Shown one piece after another: positions 25,736 through 34,111 of a DNA stretch of 61,443 nt. The stretch is from positions 1 through 61,443 of the forward strand of contig NZ_JAGGNV010000080.1 of the NCBI RefSeq assembly GCF_018614955.1, given 5' to 3'. Under the pieces are notes generated by a model. The model saw nothing but the letters and a program-made list of their open reading frames with translations. It did no database searches and was not told the origin of the DNA. The position numbers were made by a program, and so were the translations under genes. The first letter of the stretch is position 1, and the number at the start of each line of letters is the position of its first letter. Source of the DNA: Variovorax paradoxus (GTDB lineage: Bacteria > Pseudomonadota > Gammaproteobacteria > Burkholderiales > Burkholderiaceae_C).

Positions 25736-26784
25736 GAGTGAGAAGCTGTCGAGGGATGGGCCGCGAGCGCATCGAGCGCAGCCTGCGGCATCAGCGCATG
25801 CAGTTCCGGCGGCAGGTCGGCCTGCAGCGCCATGCGCTCTCCGCTCGCGGGGTGAGTGAACTGCAAGCGCCAGGCGTGCAGGAACATGCGTTTGAAGCCG
25901 AGCTTCTGCAGCGCCCGATTGCGCTCGAAGTCTCCGTACTTGTCGTCGCCCGCGATCGCATGACCTCCGGAGGCGAGGTGGACGCGAATCTGGTGCGTGC
26001 GGCCGGTCTTGATCGTGACGGCAAGCAGCGAGAACGCAGCGGCGTCGGCAGGAAGACTGACGCGGGCCAGGACCTTCACGAGCGTCACGGCGCGCATCGC
26101 GTCGGGATGGTCTTTGGCCACCACGCGCACGCGCCGCTCGCCCGGATCGGCCGAGCCCGGCTGGCTCGGAAGAAGGTACTTGGCGAGCGGCGCATCGAGC
26201 ACCTTCTTGTTCGCCGGCCAGCTGCCTTCGACCAGTGCCAGGTAGGTCTTGCCGGTCTCGCGCTCGCGAAACTGGTCTTGCAGCGCCGTCAATGCGCTGC
26301 GCTTCTTGGCAACCAGCAGGATGCCCGAGGTCTCACGGTCCAGCCGATGCACGAGCTCCAGAAAGCGCGCGGTGGGGCGCGCGGTGCGCAACTGCTCGAT
26401 CACGCCGAAGCTCACGCCGCTGCCACCGTGAACCGCGACGCCGGCCGGCTTGTCGATCGCCAGCAGCGCATCGTCCTCGTACAGCAAGGGGAATTCGCGC
26501 GCGGGCGCCGGCGGCGAGCCGCCCTCTTCCGATCGCGCCGACACCCGCACCGGCGGCACCCGCAATACGTCGCCCTGCGCCAGCCGGGTCTCGGCCTGAG
26601 CGCGTCCCTTGTTGATGCGCACCTCGCCCGACCGGATGATCCGGTAGACATGGGTTTTGGGTACGCCCTTGAGCTGCCGGAACAGGAAATTGTCGAGTCT
26701 TTGGCCCGCAGATTCCCCATCGACCGTCAGAAAGCGAACTTCTGCTGCCGCGGGGCTTGGCTTCGCACCTATAATGTTTTTCAC
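25732..26784 (-). CDS. rluC: 23S rRNA pseudouridine synthase RluC
   Basis: Converts uridines 955, 2504 and 2580 of 23S rRNA to pseudouridine. The 350-residue protein has an N-terminal S4 domain (RLDNFLFRQLKGVPKTHVYR), then the catalytic domain with D149 in HRLDRETSG and KTGRTHQIRVHLASGGH. The frame starts with GTG at 26784 and I see no better ATG. It is divergent from rne, as in E. coli and many proteobacteria, and shares the 541-nt control region. Confidence 0.93.
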   Translation of the reverse strand: MKNIIGAKPSPAAAEVRFLTVDGESAGQRLDNFLFRQLKGVPKTHVYRIIRSGEVRINKGRAQAETRLAQGDVLRVPPVRVSARSEEGGSPPAPAREFPLLYEDDALLAIDKPAGVAVHGGSGVSFGVIEQLRTARPTARFLELVHRLDRETSGILLVAKKRSALTALQDQFRERETGKTYLALVEGSWPANKKVLDAPLAKYLLPSQPGSADPGERRVRVVAKDHPDAMRAVTLVKVLARVSLPADAAAFSLLAVTIKTGRTHQIRVHLASGGHAIAGDDKYGDFERNRALQKLGFKRMFLHAWRLQFTHPASGERMALQADLPPELHALMPQAALDALAAHPSTASHS

Positions 26785-27325
26785 CAGCGCGGTCTTGTAA
26801 GTGCTTGATTAATCAGAAGTTTAGAGCACTGCCGGAGGCGCTGTGAGGTCGATGCCGCTTAGGCGTTGAGCCCGCAAGCCACGCGCCAACGCGCAAGGCG
26901 GCGGGCGCTACATCAAAGTCAAGCCGACGCCCACGAAACACCGATACGGAATACCCAGCCGGCAGGCCATAAGCTGCCGGCGGATCGAAGCGAGTACCTT
27001 GTGTTGATACTGCTGATTCAACTTTGCCTGCGCTGGCTGATGCCAGCGGCTACAGGCATTGAATCGTCGGCAGAGCGCGCCACCATTGCGCCAATTGCTA
27101 TAGAAAATATAGCGCGTCAACACCATATCGGGCTCGCGCCCATCCACGCGCCCCCACCCCGGCTGTCATTGAGCTGACGCTCGATACGGTTGTTCGCGTC
27201 CGCGCGGCAACCCAGCAGCAGCCGGGGCACAGCGGCAATTCCTTCGTTTCGCGACGCGTCGTCCGTGCATCGTTAGGTCCGTTATGGACCGGTTAGAACG
27301 ATAGAACAGACAAAGGAAACGCATC
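26785..27325. promoter_or_regulatory. Divergent control region and long rne leader
   Basis: This 541-nt gap separates rluC from rne and has no gene. On the plus strand TATAAT occurs just inside rluC (26770-26775) but without a good -35. There are a 10-bp palindrome TGATTAATCA (26806-26815), a hairpin GCCGGCAG/CTGCCGGC (26958-26965/26974-26981) and an A/T-rich hairpin GCTATAGAAAATATAGC (27097-27113). AAAGGAAACG precedes the rne ATG. E. coli rne also has a long structured leader through which RNase E limits its own mRNA; a similar role here is inference. Confidence 0.55.
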
Positions 27326-30300
27326 ATGAAGCGGATGCTGATCAACGCCACGCAGGCAGAAGAACGCCGCCTGGCCATCGTCGACGGGCAAAAGCTCCTC
27401 GACTACGAAATCGAAATCGAAGGGCGCGAGCAGCGCAAGGGCAATATCTACAAGGCGGTCGTGACGCGGGTCGAGCCGTCGCTGGAGGCCTGCTTCGTCG
27501 ACTACGGCGAAGACCGCCACGGCTTCCTGCCGTTCAAGGAAATCTCCAAGCAGTATTTCGCCGAAGGCGTCTCGGCCAGCCAGGCCCGGATCCAGGATGC
27601 GATCCGCGAAGGCCAGGAACTGGTGGTCCAGGTCGAGAAGGAAGAGCGCGGCAACAAGGGCGCAGCCCTGACCACCTTCATCTCGCTGGCCGGCCGCTAC
27701 GTCGTGCTGATGCCGAACAACCCGCGCGGCGGCGGCGTCAGCCGGCGCATCGAAGGCGACGACCGCGCCGAGCTCAAGGAGGCGATGGACCAGCTCGAGT
27801 ACCCCAAGGGCATGAGCATCATCGCGCGCACTGCCGGCATCGGCCGCTCCGCGCCCGAACTTCAATGGGACCTGAACTACCTGCTCAAGCTCTGGGCAGC
27901 TATCGACGGCGCTGCCAAAGGCGGCAAGGGTGCCTTCCTGATCTACCAGGAGTCGTCACTGGTGATCCGCGCGATCCGCGACTACTTCAATCACGACATC
28001 GGCGACATCCTGATCGACACCGACGACATCTACGACCAGGCGCAGCAGTTCATGGCGCACGTGATGCCGGAACACGCCGCGCGCGTGAAGCGCTACCGCG
28101 ACGACGCGGCCCTGTTCAGCCGCTTCCAGATCGAACATCAAATTGAATCGGCCTACGCGCGCACGGTGCAATTGCCCAGCGGCGGCGCGATCGTCATCGA
28201 TCACACCGAAGCGCTGGTCTCGGTCGACGTGAACTCGGCGCGCGCCATCAAGGGCGGCGACATCGAAGAGACAGCCACGCGCACCAACCTCGAAGCGGCC
28301 GACGAAGTGGCCCGTCAGATGCGCCTGCGCGACCTGGGCGGCCTGATCGTCATCGACTTCATCGACATGGACGAGTCGAAGAACCGCCGCGAGGTCGAAA
28401 GCCGCCTGCGCGACGCGCTGCGCCAGGACCGCGCGCGCGTCCAGTTCGGTTCGATCAGCAAGTTCGGCCTGATGGAAATGAGCCGCCAGCGCCTGAAGCC
28501 GGCGCTCTCCGAAGGCTCGTCGATCCCCTGCCCCCGTTGCGGCGGCTCGGGCCACATCCGCGATACCGAGTCGAGTGCGCTGCAGATCCTGCGCATCATT
28601 CAGGAGGAATGCCTGAAGGACAACACGGCCGCAGTGCACGTGCAGGTGCCGGTCGAAGTCGCATCCTTCCTGCTCAACGAAAAGCGCCCCGAGATCGCCA
28701 AGATCGAACTCAAGCAGCGCGTGACCGTGCTGATGGTCCCCAACAAGACGCTGGAAACGCCCAACTACAAGCTGGAGCGCCTGAAGCACGACGACCCGCG
28801 CCTCGACCACATCGAGGCCAGCTACAAGATGGCCGACGAGATCGAGGATCCGACCTCGGTCACGCGACGCTCGCAGGAGCCGACCAACAGGCAGACGCCG
28901 GTGATCAAGGGCGTGCTGCCCGACGCGCCGGCACCGGCGGCGGTGCCGAAGCCCGAAGCGGTGCGCCCGCCGGTTGTCGCGCCGGCGCCCGCACCTGCTG
29001 CGGCTGCACCCGTTGCACGCGCGCCCGCCGAATCAGGACTCTTCGGCTGGATCAAGAGCCTGTTCGGCGCCGCGCCGGCACCGGCACCTGCCCCGGCCAC
29101 GATTCCGGTGGAAGCGCCCAAGCCGCGCCGGGAAGGCCGCAGCGGCCGGGACGGCGAGGCACGCACCGCGCGCGACGGCGAGCAACGCCGCGGCGGACGC
29201 GGTGAAGGACGTGGCGGACGCGATGGTGAACGCCGTGGCCCCCGCTCCGGCGAACGTCGCGAAGGCGAACGCCGCGAGGGACGCGAAGTCCGCGGCGAGG
29301 CGCGCAATGACAGCCAGGTCCGTGAACCCCGCGAGCCCCGTGAAGCGCGTGCGCCGCGCGAAGGCGAGCGCCGTGGCCGCGGCGAGCGTCGCGACAGCGA
29401 CCTGCGCCAACTGCCGACCGAAGCAACCGACGTCCAGCTGGACGCGCAGGCGATCGCACCGAATGCGTTTGCAGGCGACGAAGGTGCACGCCCCGCGGAA
29501 CGCGCACCGCGCGGACGCGGCGAACGTCGGGAACGCGGCGAGCGCGGCGAGCGCGGCGTAGACGCAGCGCGTGAACGCACGGGCGACGCCGCCCGCGCAG
29601 CGAACGCCGACAGCTCGCAACAACAGGATGACGCTTCGGCCGATCGCGGTGCGCGCGGCGGGCGCGAGGAACGCGCGCCTCGCGGCGAGCGCAACGAAGG
29701 CCGCCGCGAGCGGCGCAACGACGGCGCGCCGCGCGCCGTCGAAGCACCTTCCGCCGCAGAAGCCCAGCCGCTCGCTGCCGAGGTCGCCGAGATCGGCAAC
29801 GCCGGTGATGCATCGAACGAGGATTCCGCACCGCGGCGTGACGGCGACGAACGCCGAGGACGCTCTCGCGATCGCTACGGCCGCGATCGCCGCGAGCGCG
29901 GAGCACGCGAAGAGGGCGAGGCGGCTCCGACCGCGTCTGCACTCCCGCCCGCGCCCACCGGCGCCTACGACGGCATCGAGATCGACACGGCGCCGCCGCC
30001 AGTGCTTCGCACCGAACGGCCCGCAGCCGCACCCTCGACCCCCATCGTGGTCGAAGCCAAGGCCCCAAGCTCGCGCGCGCTGCCGAAGGTGCAACCCTTC
30101 GAGTTGCCGCTGGACGAGCTCGCCCAAGTGGCCGAGGGCTCGGGATTGCATTGGGTGAATTCGGATGCCGAGCGCGTGGCGCAAGTTCGTGCGGCGATCG
30201 CGGCGGAACCCAAGCCCGTTCATGTACCTCGCGAGCGCCCGCCCGCGATCGCGGTCGACGAGGGCCCGCTGGTGCTGGTGGAGACCCGCCGCGACCTCGG

Positions 30301-30355
30301 CAACATGATGCTGCCGTTCGAAGGCGCAGCGCACGACGCAAGCGTGCGCCAGTAA
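27326..30355 (+). CDS. rne: Ribonuclease E
   Basis: Main endonuclease of mRNA decay and rRNA/tRNA maturation and scaffold of the degradosome. The 1,009-residue protein has the S1 domain near 37-125, the DNase I-like catalytic site with D301 (VDVNSARA) and D344 (VIDFIDMDESK), and the zinc link C402PRC405 (E. coli D303, D346, C404, C407). Residues 571-581 (GLFGWIKSLFG) form an amphipathic helix placed like the membrane-binding segment of E. coli. The rest to about 890 is Arg/Glu/Gly-rich and disordered, an RNA-binding arm. The C-terminus HWVNSDAERV and LPFEGA is conserved in Burkholderiales. Confidence 0.96.
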   Translation: MKRMLINATQAEERRLAIVDGQKLLDYEIEIEGREQRKGNIYKAVVTRVEPSLEACFVDYGEDRHGFLPFKEISKQYFAEGVSASQARIQDAIREGQELVVQVEKEERGNKGAALTTFISLAGRYVVLMPNNPRGGGVSRRIEGDDRAELKEAMDQLEYPKGMSIIARTAGIGRSAPELQWDLNYLLKLWAAIDGAAKGGKGAFLIYQESSLVIRAIRDYFNHDIGDILIDTDDIYDQAQQFMAHVMPEHAARVKRYRDDAALFSRFQIEHQIESAYARTVQLPSGGAIVIDHTEALVSVDVNSARAIKGGDIEETATRTNLEAADEVARQMRLRDLGGLIVIDFIDMDESKNRREVESRLRDALRQDRARVQFGSISKFGLMEMSRQRLKPALSEGSSIPCPRCGGSGHIRDTESSALQILRIIQEECLKDNTAAVHVQVPVEVASFLLNEKRPEIAKIELKQRVTVLMVPNKTLETPNYKLERLKHDDPRLDHIEASYKMADEIEDPTSVTRRSQEPTNRQTPVIKGVLPDAPAPAAVPKPEAVRPPVVAPAPAPAAAAPVARAPAESGLFGWIKSLFGAAPAPAPAPATIPVEAPKPRREGRSGRDGEARTARDGEQRRGGRGEGRGGRDGERRGPRSGERREGERREGREVRGEARNDSQVREPREPREARAPREGERRGRGERRDSDLRQLPTEATDVQLDAQAIAPNAFAGDEGARPAERAPRGRGERRERGERGERGVDAARERTGDAARAANADSSQQQDDASADRGARGGREERAPRGERNEGRRERRNDGAPRAVEAPSAAEAQPLAAEVAEIGNAGDASNEDSAPRRDGDERRGRSRDRYGRDRRERGAREEGEAAPTASALPPAPTGAYDGIEIDTAPPPVLRTERPAAAPSTPIVVEAKAPSSRALPKVQPFELPLDELAQVAEGSGLHWVNSDAERVAQVRAAIAAEPKPVHVPRERPPAIAVDEGPLVLVETRRDLGNMMLPFEGAAHDASVRQ

Positions 30356-30907
30356 GCCGGTACCGGGGGAGGCAGCGCGCCTCCCTCGCGTTCGACACGG
30401 CAGTTCCTTCCTGCCGAGACCATCTCAAGGGCCTGCGCCAGCGCCAGCGCCGCCCGCTTCGCATCGCTATTGCCCGCCGTGCCGCTCATCGAGCGCGCCA
30501 TCGCCCGCCTCAATAACCCAGTGCGCTGCTGCGGTAGCTTTTTGTAATCCTTTCGAATTGCTCCGGCACGCCATATGCTTGCTGCACTGCAGCAACCCCG
30601 TAGGCAAGAACTAAGTCACGAAATCGACGAACGGCGTTTGCAAACAACACTCAATCGTCAAGAAGCGTTAACATGTTGTCATACAAAAGGCCTACACTTC
30701 CGGCGACTATGCTGCATTGCACCAATCGGTGTGAGGGCTTATTCACCGAGTATGCAACTTACACTGCTTGACGAAGGGTGTACGTCTTTTGTTCACAAGA
30801 CAACGAAGGAATCTTGTGTTCAAATTCTTGCGAATAGTAGTAAAGCGTTACACTGCTGCACTCTGACTCCGAAGTTGAGGGCAGCACCCGTTCTAGGGGA
30901 TTTTTAA
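30356..30907. promoter_or_regulatory. Control region upstream of the exopolysaccharide operon
   Basis: The first part has a 7-bp GC hairpin (GGGAGGC/GCCTCCC, 30367-30385) 12 nt after the rne stop, without a T-run, perhaps a weak terminator. From about 30530 the sequence turns A/T-rich. It holds a 17-bp perfect inverted repeat TTGCTGCACTGCAGCAA (30579-30595), a TGC-ATT-GCA core (30713-30721), and a direct repeat TTACACTGCT at 30759-30768 and 30848-30857. No clear -35/-10 pair could be named. No protein-coding frame is credible. Confidence 0.55.
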
Positions 30908-31630
30908 ATGTTTCGTTCCGACTCGACCGCACACGGCAACGTGGTCCGACGCTTCACCCCTGATGGCGGTGGATCATCCGCGCCTCCAGCGTACGTACAC
31001 CCGCGCAAACTCACTCGGCTCGAGCGCGCGACGAAGCGCGCCATCGATATCGTGGGTGCGCTGACTTTTTTCATCCTCTTCGGGCCCCTCTATCTGCTCG
31101 TTGCACTCGGCGTTCGCATCAGTATGGGCCGTCCGGTCCACTTCTGGCAGAACCGCCTTGGAGAAAGCGGCCAGCGGTTTCGCTTCTACAAGTTCCGCTC
31201 GATGGTGCACAACTCCGAAGTGGTGCTGGACGAATTTCTGAGCCGCAACGACATGGCCCGCACCGAGTGGGACACCTTTCAGAAGCTCGAGAAGGATCCG
31301 CGCATCACGCCCATCGGCCAGTTCATCCGCAAGCTGAGCCTCGACGAACTGCCCCAGTTCTGGAACGTGCTCAAGGGCGACATGAGCCTGGTCGGTCCGC
31401 GTCCCTGCATGGAGCGTCAACGCAGCCTTTACGGCAAGGGCTGGGAACACTATTGCGCCATGCGCCCGGGGATCACGGGCCTGTGGCAAGTCAGCGGCCG
31501 CAATCGCCTGTCGTATGCAAGACGCGTCGAACTCGACATGGAGTACGTCAGCAACTGGTCGCTCTGGCTCGACATCAAGATCCTGTTGAAGACCGTGCGT
31601 GCGGTCGTCACCGGCGAGGGCTCGAGGTGA
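30908..31630 (+). CDS. Undecaprenyl-phosphate sugar-1-phosphate transferase (exopolysaccharide initiation)
   Basis: Transfers a sugar 1-phosphate to undecaprenyl phosphate and so starts the repeat unit. The 240-residue protein has one membrane segment (about 47-68, IDIVGALTFFILFGPLYLLV) and then the catalytic domain: FYKFRSMV, DELPQFWNVLKGDMSLVGPR and PGITGLWQVSGRN. It lacks the N-terminal four-span and CoA-binding-like parts of WcaJ/GumD, so it is a compact ExoY-like form. AGGGGA precedes the ATG. Its stop overlaps the GTG of the next gene. The sugar, probably glucose or galactose, cannot be told. Confidence 0.88.
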   Translation: MFRSDSTAHGNVVRRFTPDGGGSSAPPAYVHPRKLTRLERATKRAIDIVGALTFFILFGPLYLLVALGVRISMGRPVHFWQNRLGESGQRFRFYKFRSMVHNSEVVLDEFLSRNDMARTEWDTFQKLEKDPRITPIGQFIRKLSLDELPQFWNVLKGDMSLVGPRPCMERQRSLYGKGWEHYCAMRPGITGLWQVSGRNRLSYARRVELDMEYVSNWSLWLDIKILLKTVRAVVTGEGSR

Positions 31631-33063
31631 GCGCGATTCAGCCGATCGTCCTCTGCGGCGGCAGCGGCACCCGCCTTTGGCCGCTGTCGCGCAAGACGCT
31701 GCCCAAGCAGTTCGTCCCGCTGATCGACAACAAGAACCTCCTGGTGCTCACGCTGGAACGCCTGCGTCGGCTGAATACCGAGGTGACTTGCGTTGCGGCA
31801 GAAGAGCACCGCTTCCTGGTTCAGGAAAGCATCGAAGCAGCGGATGTCTGCGGCAAGCAACTGCTCGAGCCGGTGGCACGCAACACGGCTGCCGCCATGA
31901 CGGCGATCGCACTTCTGGCCGATCCGGAACAGCTGCTGCTGTTCGCGCCCGCCGATCACCACATCCCGGACGCCGATCGCTTTGTCGCCACGATTCAGAA
32001 AGGGATTCCCGCCGCGCTGGCCGGGTATCTCGTGACCTTTGGCGTGGAGCCGACTTTTCCCAGCACCGCCTACGGCTACATCCGCCAAGGCGAGAAACTC
32101 GAGGCCGCATTGGGCGAAGAGGCGGGTCATGCCGTGGCTGCATTCGTCGAGAAGCCTGCAGCGACCCACGCCGAGCAGCTGCTGCTCGCGGGCGGTCACC
32201 TCTGGAACGCCGGGATCCTCCTGGTCCAGGCCAAGGTGCTGATCGCCGCAGTCGAGCAGCACGCACCCGACATCCTCGACAGCTGCAGGCTGGCCACTTC
32301 AGCCATCGAAACCGACGGCGATTTCCTGCGCATGGACAGCGCCGCGTTCGGCCGCTGCCGTAGCCAGAGCATCGACTACGCGGTGCTCGAAAAATGCGAC
32401 CGCGTCGCCGTCATTCCCTTCCAGGGCCGCTGGAGCGATGTCGGCAGCTGGAACGCGGTTGCCGAGCTGCACGATGTGGACGACGAAGGCAACCGGATCA
32501 GCGGCCAGGGTTTTGCCATGGGTGCGCGCAACACCTTCATCTATGCGCCCAACCGCCCCGTCGTGGCCTTGGGCACCAAGGACCTGCTGGTGGTGGATAC
32601 GCCGGACGCGCTGCTGGTTGCGCACAGCGACTGCGCCGAGCAGGTCAAGGACGTGGTCGCCCTGCTCACGACGCAGGGCCACAGCCAGGCCACCCGCCAT
32701 CGCCGCATCCCGCGGCCTTGGGGTGCCTATGACAGCATCGACGACGGCGAGCGTTTCGCCGTCAAGCGCCTGACGGTCAAGCCCGGCGCGCACCTTGCGC
32801 TGCGAATGCACCACCATCGCGCCGAGCACTGGGTGGTGGTCAAGGGGACGGCCAGAGTGGTATGCGACGACAAGGTGCTCCTGGTCAAGGAAAACGAATC
32901 GATCTACATTCCCGTCGGTGCCCGATACATGCTGGAAAACGCCGGCAAGACCATCCTCGAGGTGATCGAAGTCCAGACCGGCGGCTATCTCGGCGACGAC
33001 GACATCGTGCGCTTCGACGATCTGCCCGCGGACGCCGCCGATCCGCAGCGACGACTCGCCTGA
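31627..33063 (+). CDS. manC: Mannose-1-phosphate guanylyltransferase / mannose-6-phosphate isomerase
   Basis: Bifunctional enzyme of GDP-mannose supply. The 478-residue protein starts with GTG at 31627, inside the stop of the previous gene (GTGA); a longer upstream frame lies within that gene. The nucleotidyltransferase signature LCGGSGTRLWPLSRKTLPKQ is at 9-28 and FVEKPA follows in the middle. The C-terminal cupin (RPWGAYDSID, FAVKRLTVKPGAHLALRMHH, AEHWVVVKGTARV) is the type II isomerase domain. No phosphomannomutase (manB) is in the window. Confidence 0.93.
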   Translation: MSAIQPIVLCGGSGTRLWPLSRKTLPKQFVPLIDNKNLLVLTLERLRRLNTEVTCVAAEEHRFLVQESIEAADVCGKQLLEPVARNTAAAMTAIALLADPEQLLLFAPADHHIPDADRFVATIQKGIPAALAGYLVTFGVEPTFPSTAYGYIRQGEKLEAALGEEAGHAVAAFVEKPAATHAEQLLLAGGHLWNAGILLVQAKVLIAAVEQHAPDILDSCRLATSAIETDGDFLRMDSAAFGRCRSQSIDYAVLEKCDRVAVIPFQGRWSDVGSWNAVAELHDVDDEGNRISGQGFAMGARNTFIYAPNRPVVALGTKDLLVVDTPDALLVAHSDCAEQVKDVVALLTTQGHSQATRHRRIPRPWGAYDSIDDGERFAVKRLTVKPGAHLALRMHHHRAEHWVVVKGTARVVCDDKVLLVKENESIYIPVGARYMLENAGKTILEVIEVQTGGYLGDDDIVRFDDLPADAADPQRRLA

Positions 33064-33121
33064 GGGCCCAGGTCCGGAGAGCGCCGGCCCTATCTTCACC
33101 CTCGTACCAAGGTCTATTTCA

Positions 33122-34090
33122 ATGAACGAGTTTCAGAAGCGGATTTTCGTGGCGGGACACCGCGGCATGGTGGGCAGCGCGATCGTGCGCTGCCTGGTCG
33201 AGAAGGGCTATACCAACATCGTCACCCGAAGTCGTGCCGACCTCGACCTGACGGACCAGGCCCAGGTCCGGGCCTTCTTCGCCGAGGAAAGGCCGCAGGA
33301 GGTCTACGTGGCGGCGGCCAAGGTCGGCGGCATTCACGCCAACAACAGCTATCCGGCGGAGTTCATCTATTCGAACCTGATGGTCGAGGCCAACCTGATC
33401 CACGAGGCCTGGCGCACCGGCGTGAGCAAGCTGCTTTTTCTCGGCTCGAGCTGCATCTATCCGCGGCTTGCGGCGCAGCCCATGGCGGAGGATGCGCTTC
33501 TGACCGGCAAGCTGGAACCGACCAACGAGCCCTACGCCGTCGCCAAGATCGCCGGCATCAAGCTGTGCGAAAGCTACAACCGCCAGTACGGCTGCGACTT
33601 CCGCAGCGTGATGCCGACCAACCTCTATGGCCCCGGCGACAACTACCATCCCGAGAACAGCCACGTCCTGCCCGCCATGATCCGCCGATTTCACGAAGCC
33701 AAGCTCGCCGATGCGCCCTCGGTGGTGATCTGGGGCACGGGCACGCCGAAGCGGGAGTTTCTCTACGTCGACGACATGGCAGGCGCCTGCGTCCATGTGA
33801 TGGACCTTCCGCGCGAAATCTACGCGGCCCATACGGAGCCCACGACCAGCCACATCAATATCGGCAGCGGCGAAGACCTGTCGATCGCGGAACTCGCCCA
33901 ATTGGTGAGTGAAGTGGTGGGCTACCGCGGCGCCATCCGCTGCGATGCGAGCAAGCCCGACGGTGCGCCACGCAAGCTGCTCGACATTTCCCGGATTCGC
34001 CAACTCGGGTGGACGCCCAGGACGACGCTGCGCGCCGGCGTGGTGCGCGCCTACGAAGATTTCTGCAGCGAAGAACTCATTCCTTCCTGA
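33122..34090 (+). CDS. fcl: GDP-L-fucose synthase
   Basis: Epimerises and reduces GDP-4-keto-6-deoxymannose to GDP-L-fucose. The 322-residue short-chain dehydrogenase-type protein has the NADP motif GHRGMVG (12-18), AAKVGGIHANN, the catalytic S110 (GSSCIYP), Y138 and K142 (EPYAVAKIAG), and SVMPTNLYGPGDN with NSHVLPAMIRRFHEA, all diagnostic of Fcl. Its substrate is normally made by gmd, which is absent here. It lies 58 nt after manC. Confidence 0.94.
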   Translation: MNEFQKRIFVAGHRGMVGSAIVRCLVEKGYTNIVTRSRADLDLTDQAQVRAFFAEERPQEVYVAAAKVGGIHANNSYPAEFIYSNLMVEANLIHEAWRTGVSKLLFLGSSCIYPRLAAQPMAEDALLTGKLEPTNEPYAVAKIAGIKLCESYNRQYGCDFRSVMPTNLYGPGDNYHPENSHVLPAMIRRFHEAKLADAPSVVIWGTGTPKREFLYVDDMAGACVHVMDLPREIYAAHTEPTTSHINIGSGEDLSIAELAQLVSEVVGYRGAIRCDASKPDGAPRKLLDISRIRQLGWTPRTTLRAGVVRAYEDFCSEELIPS

Positions 34091-34111
34091 GAGCCCGCCT
34101 TCCGTGCTTCG

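Noticed and set aside
26770..26775. TATAAT as a certain rne promoter
   Set aside because: A perfect -10 but no -35 or extended -10 is present, and it lies inside rluC; kept only as a possibility in the leader entry.
29100..29900. Repetitive GC-rich stretch in rne considered as a tandem repeat or CRISPR-like array
   Set aside because: It is the irregular Arg/Glu/Gly-rich low-complexity arm of RNase E in an intact frame, without fixed repeat and spacer lengths.
30220..30513. Minus-strand frame of 97 codons at the end of rne
   Set aside because: It overlaps the conserved C-terminus of RNase E and the following non-coding DNA and resembles no protein I know.
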